A stretch of 40,944 bases of DNA from Roseobacter sp. (GTDB lineage: Bacteria; Pseudomonadota; Alphaproteobacteria; Rhodobacterales; Rhodobacteraceae). The stretch covers positions 1 through 40,944 of the forward strand of contig JAGXHB010000291.1 in assembly GCA_024636425.1 (NCBI GenBank), read 5' to 3'. The stretch's first letter is position 1, and each line of letters starts with the position of its first letter. The notes under the pieces are model-generated. The model was not told where the DNA came from and searched no databases. It was given only the letters and a program-made list of their open reading frames with translations. Both the position numbers and the translations under genes were made by a program. This document shows, one piece after another, positions 1-7,473 of this stretch.

Positions 1-953
1 AGGAACTTCGCCAAAGGCGGATAGAAAAATGTGCATGGAGATGATCACCCGATAAGAACAACAACCCCTCCAGAATCTATCCCGCCATCACCCGCAAGAG
101 CGATCCTTTACGCACTAAGTTCCAAACGCGATTCCCCTGCTATTAGTAGAGTACCGAATCGCGAGTTGTCTAGAATTTTTTGGCTCAATTTTGCTGCTGA
201 ATTACTCGCGAATTGCTATATTTAGCTGTGCTTGGCCAAGTCCTTACTATCTGTGGTAGAAATTGGCCAAGATGTTAAGGTCCGTCACCCCGTGGATCAG
301 ATTTTGGATGAAACGATCTGGCTTTAAAGCCCACATCCTGCAGATTTATTCTGACGGCTTGAAGGTCGAGCATTGTGCGGCTTTGGTCCGAGTACAATGA
401 CCGGCGAACGTCTTGAGACTGAGCGCAACGTTGTGTGCGTCGATATAGTCAGCGACCTGCAGGCGCAGCTGATCATCGCGGATGAAATAGGACCCTTTCA
501 CGTTCGACCAATGCCCGGCAGGCAATTTGAAATCGTTAAATCTGCCGAAAGACGTAGACATTTGCCCAAGGATTGTTTGGCTTGGTCAGGTAATGCTCGT
601 TCTCATTTATCTGACAGAACGCTTTGAACGCACCGATAGAGCCGCGATTGCGTTAACTTCTTGGAACGTTTCCTGCGGAAATACCTTGTCGGTCAGCGAA
701 AGCGGAATGGATGGCAGAAAAGCGCAGGGACAATCCCGCAGCGGCAGACGTTTGTCCCGCCGGAACGCGAAGATCAATACGCCCTCGGGTTCGGCGAGAA
801 CGATTGAACACGCCTCCTTTGGCCAGGTCTTCAAGTCTCGCTACTGAATCGCGCCAGTTTTACGGGAGTAAAGTGGTCCTGCTTTTTAGGACAGGTTTAC
901 GGCTCTGCTAAGATGCGTCTGGTTTATCTTCTGGCCGCTTTTCATATTTCTGC
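1..953. other. Gene-poor, lower-GC region without a convincing gene
   Basis: No open frame here has good coding character or a recognisable family. Two short minus-strand frames, 346-561 and 607-834, lie close together and could be pieces of one decayed gene. The first contains a phrase like GHWSNVKGSYFIRDD, but I cannot assign either to a family. The base composition is clearly more AT-rich than the block from 1360 onward. With the IS3 fragment just downstream, this suggests degraded mobile or foreign DNA. Confidence 0.5.
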
Positions 954-1034
954 TTAAATGAAGTATCCGGTGTCCAGCGTGCGCTTATCAAGGGCGGGGC
1001 GAGGGCGCTCTGAGTTGTAGAACCCGATCCAGTT
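954..1034 (-). pseudogene. IS3-family transposase, C-terminal remnant
   Basis: Read on the minus strand, these bases give NWIGFYNSERPRPALDKR followed by TLDTGYFI and a TAA stop. This is the classic C-terminal signature of IS3-family OrfB proteins (a 'FYN-ERPH-AL--rTP' block just before the end). Nothing upstream in the frame resembles the DDE core, so only about 27 codons survive. It is not part of the better preserved element at 9301-10567, whose own C-terminus reads differently (INGFYNPRRRRSALGW). Confidence 0.75.
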
Positions 1035-1359
1035 AGCCCCCCAACGTAAAACGAAAGAGGAGCATTTCAGACGTTCCGGCCTTCTTTAAGACATTGAAGG
1101 CTATATGATTTGCGACAATCTTTGAACTGCAATGTAAATATCTGTCTGTCAAAGGTGTTGGATCCATCACGGACATGGTGCGCACGATTGTAAGATTAGC
1201 GTAATACACCAAATTATGGGAACGTGATGCGGCTAGCTATCAAACGTGACGCTGCCAATGCCTTTGTATGGAGCTACCTTCACAAGCCGCCATACTGGTG
1301 GGTATAACATTATTCGAAGCTCGGATGGCCTGACGTCAGCACCCATCGGATGAAAAACT
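1035..1359. other. Intergenic region, nothing recognised
   Basis: AT-rich stretch between the IS3 remnant and the end of the VIT-family gene. I see no open frame of interest, no clear terminator and no repeat. A palindromic TGACGTCA lies near 1330-1340 just downstream of the VIT gene, but nothing ties it to a function. Confidence 0.4.
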
Positions 1360-2061
1360 CTAGCCTGCCGTAACTCCAAAAATCATTCCCACGGCTCCGG
1401 TTGCCGCCATGGCAAGAGCGCCCCAAAATGTTACGCGCATAGCACCTTTTGCGACCCCCGCGCCACCTGCCATTGCGCCAAGACCACCCAGGACGGCCAA
1501 AGCGACAAGCGTTGTCAGCGCGACCACCAGTGAGATTTGCGCCGTTGGCGTCAGGATCGCCAAGATCATGGGCACGGCGGCCCCCACGCCAAAGGTCGCA
1601 GCAGACACCAAGGCCGCTTGAATGGGATGTGCGACAACTGTCTCGGATATGCCAAGCTCGTCACGCACATGCGCGCCCAATGCATCCTTTTCAGTCAGCT
1701 GAACCGCCACCTGACGGGCGAGCGTTTCGTCCAGCCCGCGTGCCACATAAATTCCTGTCAATTCTTCAAGTTCCGCCTGTGGAGTTTCCGCCAGCTCTTT
1801 CGTTTCGCGCTCGATATCCGCTTGCTCTGCATCGGTTTGCGAACTGACAGAGACATATTCACCAGCCGCCATCGACATGGCCCCCGCCACAAGACCGGCA
1901 AGACCAGCAATCAGAATTTCGGGCCGCCCCGACCCTGCGGTGGCCACGCCAACAACTAGGCTCGCTGTTGATACAAGACCGTCATTTGCACCAAGGACAG
2001 CGGCGCGCAGCCAGCCGATGCGATGCACCATGTGGACTTCAGAGTGGGTCAAACGGCTCAT
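1360..2061 (-). CDS. VIT1/CCC1-family transporter (iron/manganese type)
   Basis: The 233-aa protein has the VIT/CCC1 layout. A first membrane segment carries LGANDGLVSTASLVVGV (about residues 23-39) and a second carries GLVAGAMSMAAGEYVSVSSQ (about 56-75). A charged cytoplasmic loop rich in Glu follows (about 78-135), then three hydrophobic segments to the end. The Gly-Ala-Met-Ser-Met-Ala-Gly-Glu-Tyr stretch and the acidic loop are the metal-handling parts of the family. Known members move Fe2+ or Mn2+ out of the cytosol. Its start codon overlaps the stop of apbE by ATGA, so the two are translationally coupled. The last place in a redox/flavin operon suggests metal detoxification or metal supply linked to a reductase; that link is inference. 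Confidence 0.85.
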   Translation of the reverse strand: MSRLTHSEVHMVHRIGWLRAAVLGANDGLVSTASLVVGVATAGSGRPEILIAGLAGLVAGAMSMAAGEYVSVSSQTDAEQADIERETKELAETPQAELEELTGIYVARGLDETLARQVAVQLTEKDALGAHVRDELGISETVVAHPIQAALVSAATFGVGAAVPMILAILTPTAQISLVVALTTLVALAVLGGLGAMAGGAGVAKGAMRVTFWGALAMAATGAVGMIFGVTAG

Positions 2062-3077
2062 TGTGTCTTTCCTTTTGCTTCAGCTTGGTTTTGAGAGTCC
2101 TCGGTCAAGGCTAAATAATCCCCGAATGGCTGGTCCGAAAACAGGCGACCAACTGCTTTGCTATGAATGCCCGTGCTGTCATCTCGCATCAAAAAAAGCG
2201 CATCAAGCCCGCGTTGCTGGGCCAGCTTTGCCCCTGCATCAACGCCCAGAACCATCAGCGCAGTGGCCCAGCCGTCCGCTTCGGCACATGTCTTTGCGAT
2301 CACGGTGACGGACGCAGGTGGCGCAAGCAGTGGTGCGCCCCGCGCCGGATCCATCGTGTGCGACAGGCGGTGGCCTTGCACCTCGACCCAATGGCGGTAG
2401 TCGCCGGATGTGGCGACGGCACCGTCTTGCAATGCAAGCACCGAATGCGGTGTGCGGCGGTCCGGGTCAGGAGCCTCAATGGCAATGGTCCATGGTGCGC
2501 CATCGGGCCGCAAGCCCATTGCGCGCATTTCACCGTCGATGCCCACCAGCCCCGCTGGAATACCAATGGCAACAAGAGTATCGGCCAGACGGTCAACGCC
2601 ATAACCTTTGGCAATCCCGTTCAAATCCAAAGTGACAGCAACGGCTTTACGGACGCGACCACCCTTTGCATCAATCTCAAGCGCAGTCTTGGCCCGATGA
2701 CGGCCCATAGCCGCACCTATTTGCACAGGGTCAGCAGCGTCCGCGCCGAACCCCCAAGCTGCAACCGCGTCCCCAAGCCCCATATCAAACGCCCCACCAG
2801 AGGCGCGCCCGATGTCGCGGCCAAGCTCAAGAACCTCAAGCAACTGCGCGGGGATTACCTGCCAAACGCCAACAGGTGCAGCATTCAGGCGCATCAGATC
2901 ACTGTCGGGTTTCCATGTGGACATCTGCGCGTCCACTTCGTCCACCACCGCCTGCAAGGCGATGCTCACAGGGTCAGGGTCAAAGCCCGGCTCAGCATAG
3001 AACAGCGCTGACCAGCGTGTGCCCATCGTCAGCCCGTGCAATGCGTGGCGTGTTGGATCAATAGACATCTTCGACAT
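2058..3077 (-). CDS. apbE: FAD:protein FMN transferase (ApbE)
   Basis: ApbE proteins attach FMN covalently to Ser/Thr of exported proteins, using FAD as donor and Mg2+. Visible family blocks are TMGTRWSALFY near the N-terminus, MSTWKPDSDLMRLN (the 'S-W---Sdl--lN' motif), ASGGAFDMGLG, DLNGIAKGYGVDRLAD (nucleotide binding) and HTMDPARGAPL with a preceding GDYRHWVE. Length is 339 aa from ATG 3077, or 336 from a second ATG at 3068; both overlap the end of the upstream flavoprotein gene by 11-20 bases. There is no obvious signal peptide or lipobox, unlike many ApbE lipoproteins. Either it acts from the cytoplasmic side, or the N-terminus is atypical. The best local acceptor candidate is the DUF2271 protein at 5278-5748. 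Confidence 0.93.
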   Translation of the reverse strand: MSKMSIDPTRHALHGLTMGTRWSALFYAEPGFDPDPVSIALQAVVDEVDAQMSTWKPDSDLMRLNAAPVGVWQVIPAQLLEVLELGRDIGRASGGAFDMGLGDAVAAWGFGADAADPVQIGAAMGRHRAKTALEIDAKGGRVRKAVAVTLDLNGIAKGYGVDRLADTLVAIGIPAGLVGIDGEMRAMGLRPDGAPWTIAIEAPDPDRRTPHSVLALQDGAVATSGDYRHWVEVQGHRLSHTMDPARGAPLLAPPASVTVIAKTCAEADGWATALMVLGVDAGAKLAQQRGLDALFLMRDDSTGIHSKAVGRLFSDQPFGDYLALTEDSQNQAEAKGKTQ

Positions 3078-5265
3078 AACGCCCCTCTGCCCTCAGGGCT
3101 TGTGGCGTCAGCCCCATCGGTTTGAGAATTTCAGCCAACGCATCAGCAACACCCAATGCCATGCCGCGCCCGCCGCAAACCATCACGCGTGCGCCATCGC
3201 GGATCAGGCCAGCCACTTCGGCGCCGTGGGTCCGCAACAGGTCCTGCACATAGCTTGGGGTGTCGCCGCGGGATACAGCCCTTGCAAGATGGGTCAGATG
3301 CCCACCTGCCTGCCATGCGGCCAAGTCTTCGCCATACAAAAAGTCATTCTGCGGATGGCGTATTCCGAAGAACAGATGGATCGGCCTATGCTGTTTATTA
3401 CCACGGATGAACCCCGCCAGCGGGCCGATCCCCGTTCCGGCACCGATCAGGATCAAAGGCGCGCGACCTTTGCCCGGTTTGAAACCGGGATTGTGGCGCA
3501 GATATCCCTTGGCCGTATCGCCCGGCGAAAGCTGGGTCAGTTGTGCAGAACACAGCCCGCTTGGCTGGCGCTTTACAACAATCTCGATAAACCCGTCGCG
3601 TCTGTCAGAGGCCAGTGAATAAAGCCGCGGAATGGCAGAGCCTTCTGGAATGATGCCCAACAGATCACCGGCCTCGAACCGGGCAAAGCCTTGGCCCGTC
3701 AGCTTTTGCCACAAGGACACGCGCGGCAGGGCAAAGCGCAGGATTGCGGTAGGTGCCTGCATTTCCGCCCCGTAGTCGCGCCGCGAGACGAGCGTAAGCG
3801 TCTCGGTTGCTGGGATAATAGGCTGGTGAGCCAGTTCAAGCTCAATTCCAAGCGCCTTGCCCAGCACGCGCCCCCATCGTGCGAAATCCTGCGGCGACTG
3901 GCGGTCGATGGTGTCGAAGGGTGTCAGCATGTCCCAGCCTTGGCTTGCAGCAACGTCCGCAACCGTCTCTGCAAAGCCACAGTAATTTGGATAGCTGCGA
4001 TCGCCAAACCCCAGTACCGCGATCGGTGCGGTGGGCACGGTGCCAGAGGCTTTCAGGCGGTCAAGGAAGCCCTTGGCGGTTTCTGGTGCATCGCCGTCGC
4101 CATAGGTTGCGGCAAGGATCACGAACCGCTGTGCCTTGGCGTGGTGCGCCGGGTCAAAGCCGGACATCGGTGCTGCGTGAACCGTCTGACCTGCAGCACT
4201 CAGCGCGCGGTGAAGCGTCGCGGCAAAGCCCCAGGTGCTGCCACCCTCGCTGCCGACCAAAAGGATCGTCTCTGCCTTGGCGGCAGGCTGGTTGCCAGCG
4301 ATACGCGGTCTGCTGCGCCGTCCTGCCAGCCACAGCAGGACACCCGTCCCCCCAAGAACCGGCACGCCAAGCGCCATCAGCCCCAGGATCACCCCAAGCA
4401 AAGCAGCCCCTTGACCAGTGTGCAGCATGTAGATCGTTTCCGAGACATGTTCCCACCCCGTCAGATCGGTCCAGCCCAAAGCGGCCCCCGTCCCCTGATC
4501 CAGATATCCTGTGCCCTGATCGGTCTTCAGAGTGAAGACGTCGGTTGCATCGCCCGGATAAGGGAAGTTCAAATCGCGCAGTTCGGCAACGGGTGTCTGT
4601 CCCAGCAGAGCTATTTCCGTAAGGGCGACACCAGTTCCTCCGCTGACTTCGGCCGGAAACACTGGTGCGGATGCGGTGATCGGGATCAGATCGAAGGTTG
4701 AAGCCGTCATCCAAAGCGCGGTCATCGAGGACAAGACAAGGCCCAGAACCGCGACCCGCGCAATTTCGACATGCAGACGCCCGGACAAAGGGCCGCGCAA
4801 GGGCGCAAACCAACGACGCAGTCCGCCCGCACGGCGCGCCACAAGGACAGCGCCCGACACTGATAGGACCAGCATTGCCGCCGCACCAAGGGCCACGGCG
4901 ATCCGCCCGCCATCGCCCAGAAACAGCGACCGGTGCAGATTGGTCAGCCACCGCGCGACCTGATTGGGGTCAGCGGACCCCACGCCTTCGCCAGTAGCAG
5001 GGTCAATGACCGCAGCCCCCGGTGTGCCATCCACGAACCAATATGCCATGATCTGACCCGACGGCGACCGCCGGATTTGTTCGACACCGGGAAAGGCAGT
5101 CTGGACGCGGGTCGCAAGAGTTGCGACGCTAAGCCCGGTATCAGCCTGCGGTGCAGTCAGACGCTCTGCCGCAGGAAAGATCGACAGCGCTGCCCCACTC
5201 AGCGTCAGGACAACAAGAAGTGCTGCGGCCAAAAGACCCGGCCAACGGTGCAAAGAACGGATCAT
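3058..5265 (-). CDS. PepSY-TM / flavodoxin / FAD-NAD(P)H reductase fusion
   Basis: This 735-aa protein is built as a transmembrane electron conduit. Residues 1-330 form a PepSY-TM membrane part with four or more helices and several His residues beside helices (SLHRWPG at the start, NLHRSLF, RLHVEIARV, YMLHTGQG), the pattern expected for b-type haem ligands. Residues about 345-480 are a flavodoxin domain (LLVGSEGGSTWGFA; LAATYGDGDAPETAKGF). The rest is a sulfite/cytochrome-P450-reductase type module with a flavin motif (IPRLYSLASD), NAD(P) motif LILIGAGTGIGPLAGF, and the C-terminal VCGGRGMALGV and EGRYVEDVY. Electrons would go NAD(P)H to FAD to FMN to haem to a periplasmic acceptor. It overlaps apbE and starts 12 bases after the DUF2271 stop, so these genes are one unit. 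The acceptor is not proven. Confidence 0.9.
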   Translation of the reverse strand: MIRSLHRWPGLLAAALLVVLTLSGAALSIFPAAERLTAPQADTGLSVATLATRVQTAFPGVEQIRRSPSGQIMAYWFVDGTPGAAVIDPATGEGVGSADPNQVARWLTNLHRSLFLGDGGRIAVALGAAAMLVLSVSGAVLVARRAGGLRRWFAPLRGPLSGRLHVEIARVAVLGLVLSSMTALWMTASTFDLIPITASAPVFPAEVSGGTGVALTEIALLGQTPVAELRDLNFPYPGDATDVFTLKTDQGTGYLDQGTGAALGWTDLTGWEHVSETIYMLHTGQGAALLGVILGLMALGVPVLGGTGVLLWLAGRRSRPRIAGNQPAAKAETILLVGSEGGSTWGFAATLHRALSAAGQTVHAAPMSGFDPAHHAKAQRFVILAATYGDGDAPETAKGFLDRLKASGTVPTAPIAVLGFGDRSYPNYCGFAETVADVAASQGWDMLTPFDTIDRQSPQDFARWGRVLGKALGIELELAHQPIIPATETLTLVSRRDYGAEMQAPTAILRFALPRVSLWQKLTGQGFARFEAGDLLGIIPEGSAIPRLYSLASDRRDGFIEIVVKRQPSGLCSAQLTQLSPGDTAKGYLRHNPGFKPGKGRAPLILIGAGTGIGPLAGFIRGNKQHRPIHLFFGIRHPQNDFLYGEDLAAWQAGGHLTHLARAVSRGDTPSYVQDLLRTHGAEVAGLIRDGARVMVCGGRGMALGVADALAEILKPMGLTPQALRAEGRYVEDVY

Positions 5266-5277
5266 CGCCGGGCCTCC

Positions 5278-5748
5278 TTACATGTCGTAGGTGAAATCAG
5301 CGATGTATCGGCGCCCTTTGACCGGGGTGCCTGACCCGTCTGTCGTCAGGGGCACAGCAACTTCGTTCGGGCTATCGCGCATGTCCTCGACGGCGGCATC
5401 GATATGAAGGGTATAGCCCGCATCAAACAGCGCGTCAGCCAGATCAAGCGTGATCTCAAGCGTCCGACCTGCACCGACGCTGGCACCTGTAATCCCGTTG
5501 ATCTGCGCGGCGTCGCCAGCGGTGGCACGGTACCAGTCGCTGAGGTGCTCGTAATACTTCGACTTACCCCCGGCCATCCAGAGGCTGCCAACATAGGCCC
5601 CGGCAGGATCGGTGACATAGAACGCAAGATATGCCCCATCGCCCCCGTAATTGTTCAGCGTTGTGGTCACTGTGACAGGGCGCGCCATTGCGAGCCCGGG
5701 GAGCGTGAGCGCCGTGGTCAGCGCCAGTGTTGCAAGAAGTGATTTCAT
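5278..5748 (-). CDS. Exported DUF2271 protein, candidate flavinylation target
   Basis: The 156-aa protein has a clean Sec signal peptide (MKSLLATLALTTALTLPGLAMA, cleavage after about residue 22). The mature domain fits DUF2271: LNNYGGDGAYLAFYVTD, then GSLWMAGGKSKYYEHLSDWY and a C-terminal GRRYIADFTYDM. Residues 84-90 read NGITGAS, which resembles the S/T-G-A-S/T motif that ApbE modifies with FMN; Ser90 would be the acceptor. The motif match is seen; modification is inference. It is known that DUF2271 and PepSY genes co-occur with apbE in extracytosolic flavin systems. It lies directly upstream of the PepSY-reductase (12-base gap), so it is the natural periplasmic electron acceptor or carrier. 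Confidence 0.82.
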   Translation of the reverse strand: MKSLLATLALTTALTLPGLAMARPVTVTTTLNNYGGDGAYLAFYVTDPAGAYVGSLWMAGGKSKYYEHLSDWYRATAGDAAQINGITGASVGAGRTLEITLDLADALFDAGYTLHIDAAVEDMRDSPNEVAVPLTTDGSGTPVKGRRYIADFTYDM

Positions 5749-5780
5749 GGGGAATGTGCCTTCTTAGAAAAGTGGGAGTT

Positions 5781-6152
5781 TTAGTTCATCTGCGCTTTGG
5801 GAGGTGCCCCATTGCCGAAAAGCCCGTTTTGCGGTGGGGCGACGGTCCCTGCGGGCGATGCGTTACGGGCGTTGCCGCCGCAATCATCGTCGTCGTCGTC
5901 ATCATCTTCGCAGTCGTCATCATCGCTGCCGTATTTGCGGTCATCGTCGTCTTCTTCCGAGCGCGAGCCTTTGCGATACTTGCGGTCGTCATCGTCATCG
6001 CCACTGGCAAGGATCAGTGGCACCGCATCTTGACCAACCTCAAAGACCGCCGCGAAAGGCAGATCGCTTGTGCGCAACGCGCTCCAGGCTGGCGCGCCGA
6101 TAGCTGCCGTAAGCGCGGTTGTGGCCGCAAGAAGTGTGAGCGTCTTTTTCAT
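5781..6152 (-). CDS. Asp-rich exported protein, probably metal-binding
   Basis: The protein is 123 aa with a signal peptide (MKKTLTLLAATTALTAAIGAPAWS). The mature part has a short ordered-looking segment (LRTSDLPFAAVFEVGQDAVPLILASG). A low-complexity acidic block follows: about 21 Asp within some 44 residues, DDDDRKY occurring twice, and two Cys flanking the longest Asp run (DCEDDDDDDDDC). The tail is Gly/Asn/Pro-rich. No enzyme motif is visible. The acidic runs suggest binding of Ca2+, Fe or other divalent cations in the periplasm, and the paired Cys could cross-link or bind metal. A GGAGA ribosome site precedes ATG 6152. It is the first gene after a terminator and sits 32 bases before the DUF2271 gene, so it probably leads the redox operon. 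I know no characterised homologue. Confidence 0.72.
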   Translation of the reverse strand: MKKTLTLLAATTALTAAIGAPAWSALRTSDLPFAAVFEVGQDAVPLILASGDDDDDRKYRKGSRSEEDDDDRKYGSDDDDCEDDDDDDDDCGGNARNASPAGTVAPPQNGLFGNGAPPKAQMN

Positions 6153-6269
6153 AATTATGTCTCCGTTTCTGTGATGGGATCAATCTGGGCTCCCCACCTG
6201 AGGTCTTCCTGACGCGCCACCATTTTTTGCTTCAGCTTGACGTCAGAAAGCGGACGACAAGACCGCTGA

Positions 6270-6299
6270 AAGAAAAAGCCCCACCGGCCATGGTGGGGC
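6270..6299 (-). terminator. Rho-independent terminator after the PepSY gene
   Basis: Positions 6278-6299 form a perfect 8-bp hairpin (GCCCCACC / GGTGGGGC with a 6-base loop). On the minus strand it is followed by a T-rich run (complement of AGAAAAA at 6271-6277). It lies about 85 bases beyond the stop of the PepSY gene (6384) and before the promoter region of the Asp-rich gene (6152). It therefore separates two minus-strand transcripts. Confidence 0.85.
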
Positions 6300-6383
6300 T
6301 AAGGAACCTGCGAAGCATGCGCGCGTTCAAGATATGTCGCCCTGACAAAGACCATTGTCTTGGACACATGCGCGCCTGATGTC

Positions 6384-6668
6384 TCAGTCATCGTCATCAT
6401 CCTCGTATTCAAATTCAATAACGGCCAAAGTCTGCGGATGGACGGTCACCTCGATCCGGCGCCCCTGCGCATCGCGGCCGTCAATTTCGTAGCACCCATC
6501 GTCGATCTTGATCCGGCGCACGGTCCAGCCGTTGTCTCGCGCCATCTGCGCCACCACTTCACGCGGTTGCCAATCTGCCATGGGCACAAAACAATCATCA
6601 TCGTCAGCAATCGCGGCACCTGTTGAAAGAGCCACGATAAATGCGAATGTTGTCAGTATCTTCTTCAT
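6384..6668 (-). CDS. Small periplasmic PepSY-domain protein with Asp tail
   Basis: A signal peptide (MKKILTTFAFIVALSTGAAIA) is followed by a single PepSY domain: WQPREVVAQMARDNGWTVRRI, then DDGCYEIDGRDAQGRRIEVTVHPQTLAVIEFE. The protein ends in an acidic run, EYEDDDDD. Length is 94 aa from ATG 6668, chosen because it gives the signal peptide and has CGGAG upstream; an upstream in-frame start would add 12 unlikely residues. A Cys pair (DDDDCF and DGCYE) could form a disulfide. Small PepSY proteins of this type are common beside PmrAB/QseBC-like two-component genes, as here (divergent, 6814). It is likely a target of, or a sensor accessory to, that system. Known PepSY domains bind ligands or inhibit peptidases; the function here is not known. 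Confidence 0.8.
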   Translation of the reverse strand: MKKILTTFAFIVALSTGAAIADDDDCFVPMADWQPREVVAQMARDNGWTVRRIKIDDGCYEIDGRDAQGRRIEVTVHPQTLAVIEFEYEDDDDD

Positions 6669-6743
6669 GCGGCAAACTCCGGATTGCGGCGAATTTCGTT
6701 GCACCCTGCGTCACCAACCTGACAGGTACCTGAAGCACGCAAG

Positions 6744-6757
6744 CTGATTTACGTCAG
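6744..6757. promoter_or_regulatory. Palindromic operator candidate between PepSY gene and two-component genes
   Basis: CTGAT-TTAC-GTCAG sits in the 145-base divergent region, 70 bases upstream of the response-regulator start and 76 bases upstream of the PepSY start. Read on the minus strand it begins CTGACGTAAA. A similar CTGACGTCAA occurs on the minus strand at about 6236-6246, in front of the Asp-rich gene. It could be the response regulator's own site. Alternatively its spacing (5-4-5) also fits a weak CRP/FNR-type box. The sequence alone does not decide. Confidence 0.4.
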
Positions 6758-6813
6758 TCTCGCGTAAGCGTCATTGTAGAATATGGCGTGAAAAACAAAG
6801 GAACCCGAACCCC

Positions 6814-7473
6814 ATGCGCATTCTGCTGATCGAGGATGATACCGTTCTGGGCGCCGCCGTGCGCGACCAGATTGCCGCCGATGGCCAATCCGTGGACTGG
6901 GTGACACGCCTTGATGCGGCAGATGACACGATGGCGGTCGCCGCTTACGATCTGATCCTGCTTGATCTGATGCTGCCCGATGGCCTTGGCGTCGGGTTTC
7001 TAAAGCGTCTGCGCCAACGGGGCGACGTGACCCCGGTGATCATTCTGACAGCCCTTGACCAGATCTCGGACCGGATCGAAGGGTTGAATGCGGGTGCTGA
7101 CGATTATCTGGTCAAACCTTTCGATCTGTCGGAACTGACAGCGCGGATCGGGTCGGTCGCCCGCCGCTACAGTGGCAATCCAAACCCCATCATCACCCAC
7201 GGCGCGCTCGACATCGACATTGCCGCGCGCAGCATCCACCGGGCTGGTAAATCCGTACAACTGACCGCGCGTGAATGGGCCTTGTTTGATGCGTTGCTGG
7301 CACGTCCCGGACAGTTGCTTTCAAAGGGCCAGCTTGAAGACAAGCTTTATGCCCACGGTGCCGAAGTCGAAAGCAACACCATCGAAGTCCACATCAGCCG
7401 GCTGCGCAAGAAACTCGGGGCTAAGGTGATACAGACCGAACGCGGCATGGGCTACCGTCTGGGCCCTTCATGA
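6814..7473 (+). CDS. OmpR/PhoB-family response regulator
   Basis: The 219-aa protein has an N-terminal receiver domain with the acidic pair ED-D (IEDDT), phospho-acceptor Asp51 (LILLDLMLPDG), Thr79 (IILTALD) and Lys101 (LVKPFDLSEL). A winged-helix DNA-binding domain follows (about 125-219; LTAREWALFDALLARPGQLLS, then EVHISRLRKKLG and TERGMGYRLG). It resembles the PmrA/QseB branch. The stop overlaps the kinase start by ATGA. An AAAGGAA ribosome site precedes ATG 6814. The divergent PepSY gene and perhaps the Asp-rich/DUF2271 operon are the likely targets, because they share a CTGACGT motif upstream. Confidence 0.95.
   Translation: MRILLIEDDTVLGAAVRDQIAADGQSVDWVTRLDAADDTMAVAAYDLILLDLMLPDGLGVGFLKRLRQRGDVTPVIILTALDQISDRIEGLNAGADDYLVKPFDLSELTARIGSVARRYSGNPNPIITHGALDIDIAARSIHRAGKSVQLTAREWALFDALLARPGQLLSKGQLEDKLYAHGAEVESNTIEVHISRLRKKLGAKVIQTERGMGYRLGPS

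Noticed and set aside
346..834. A decayed gene made of two minus-strand frames
   Set aside because: The frames are compatible in order but I cannot match either to a family, so I note them only within the gene-poor region.
2163..3011. A 282-codon plus-strand frame opposite apbE
   Set aside because: Rich in Cys, His and Arg with no family resemblance, and apbE on the other strand is certain.
5786..6103. Simple-sequence repeat (GAT/GAC/TCG triplets) or CRISPR-like array
   Set aside because: The triplet runs are the codons of the poly-Asp stretches of the exported protein; there are no spacers or repeats of CRISPR size anywhere in the window.
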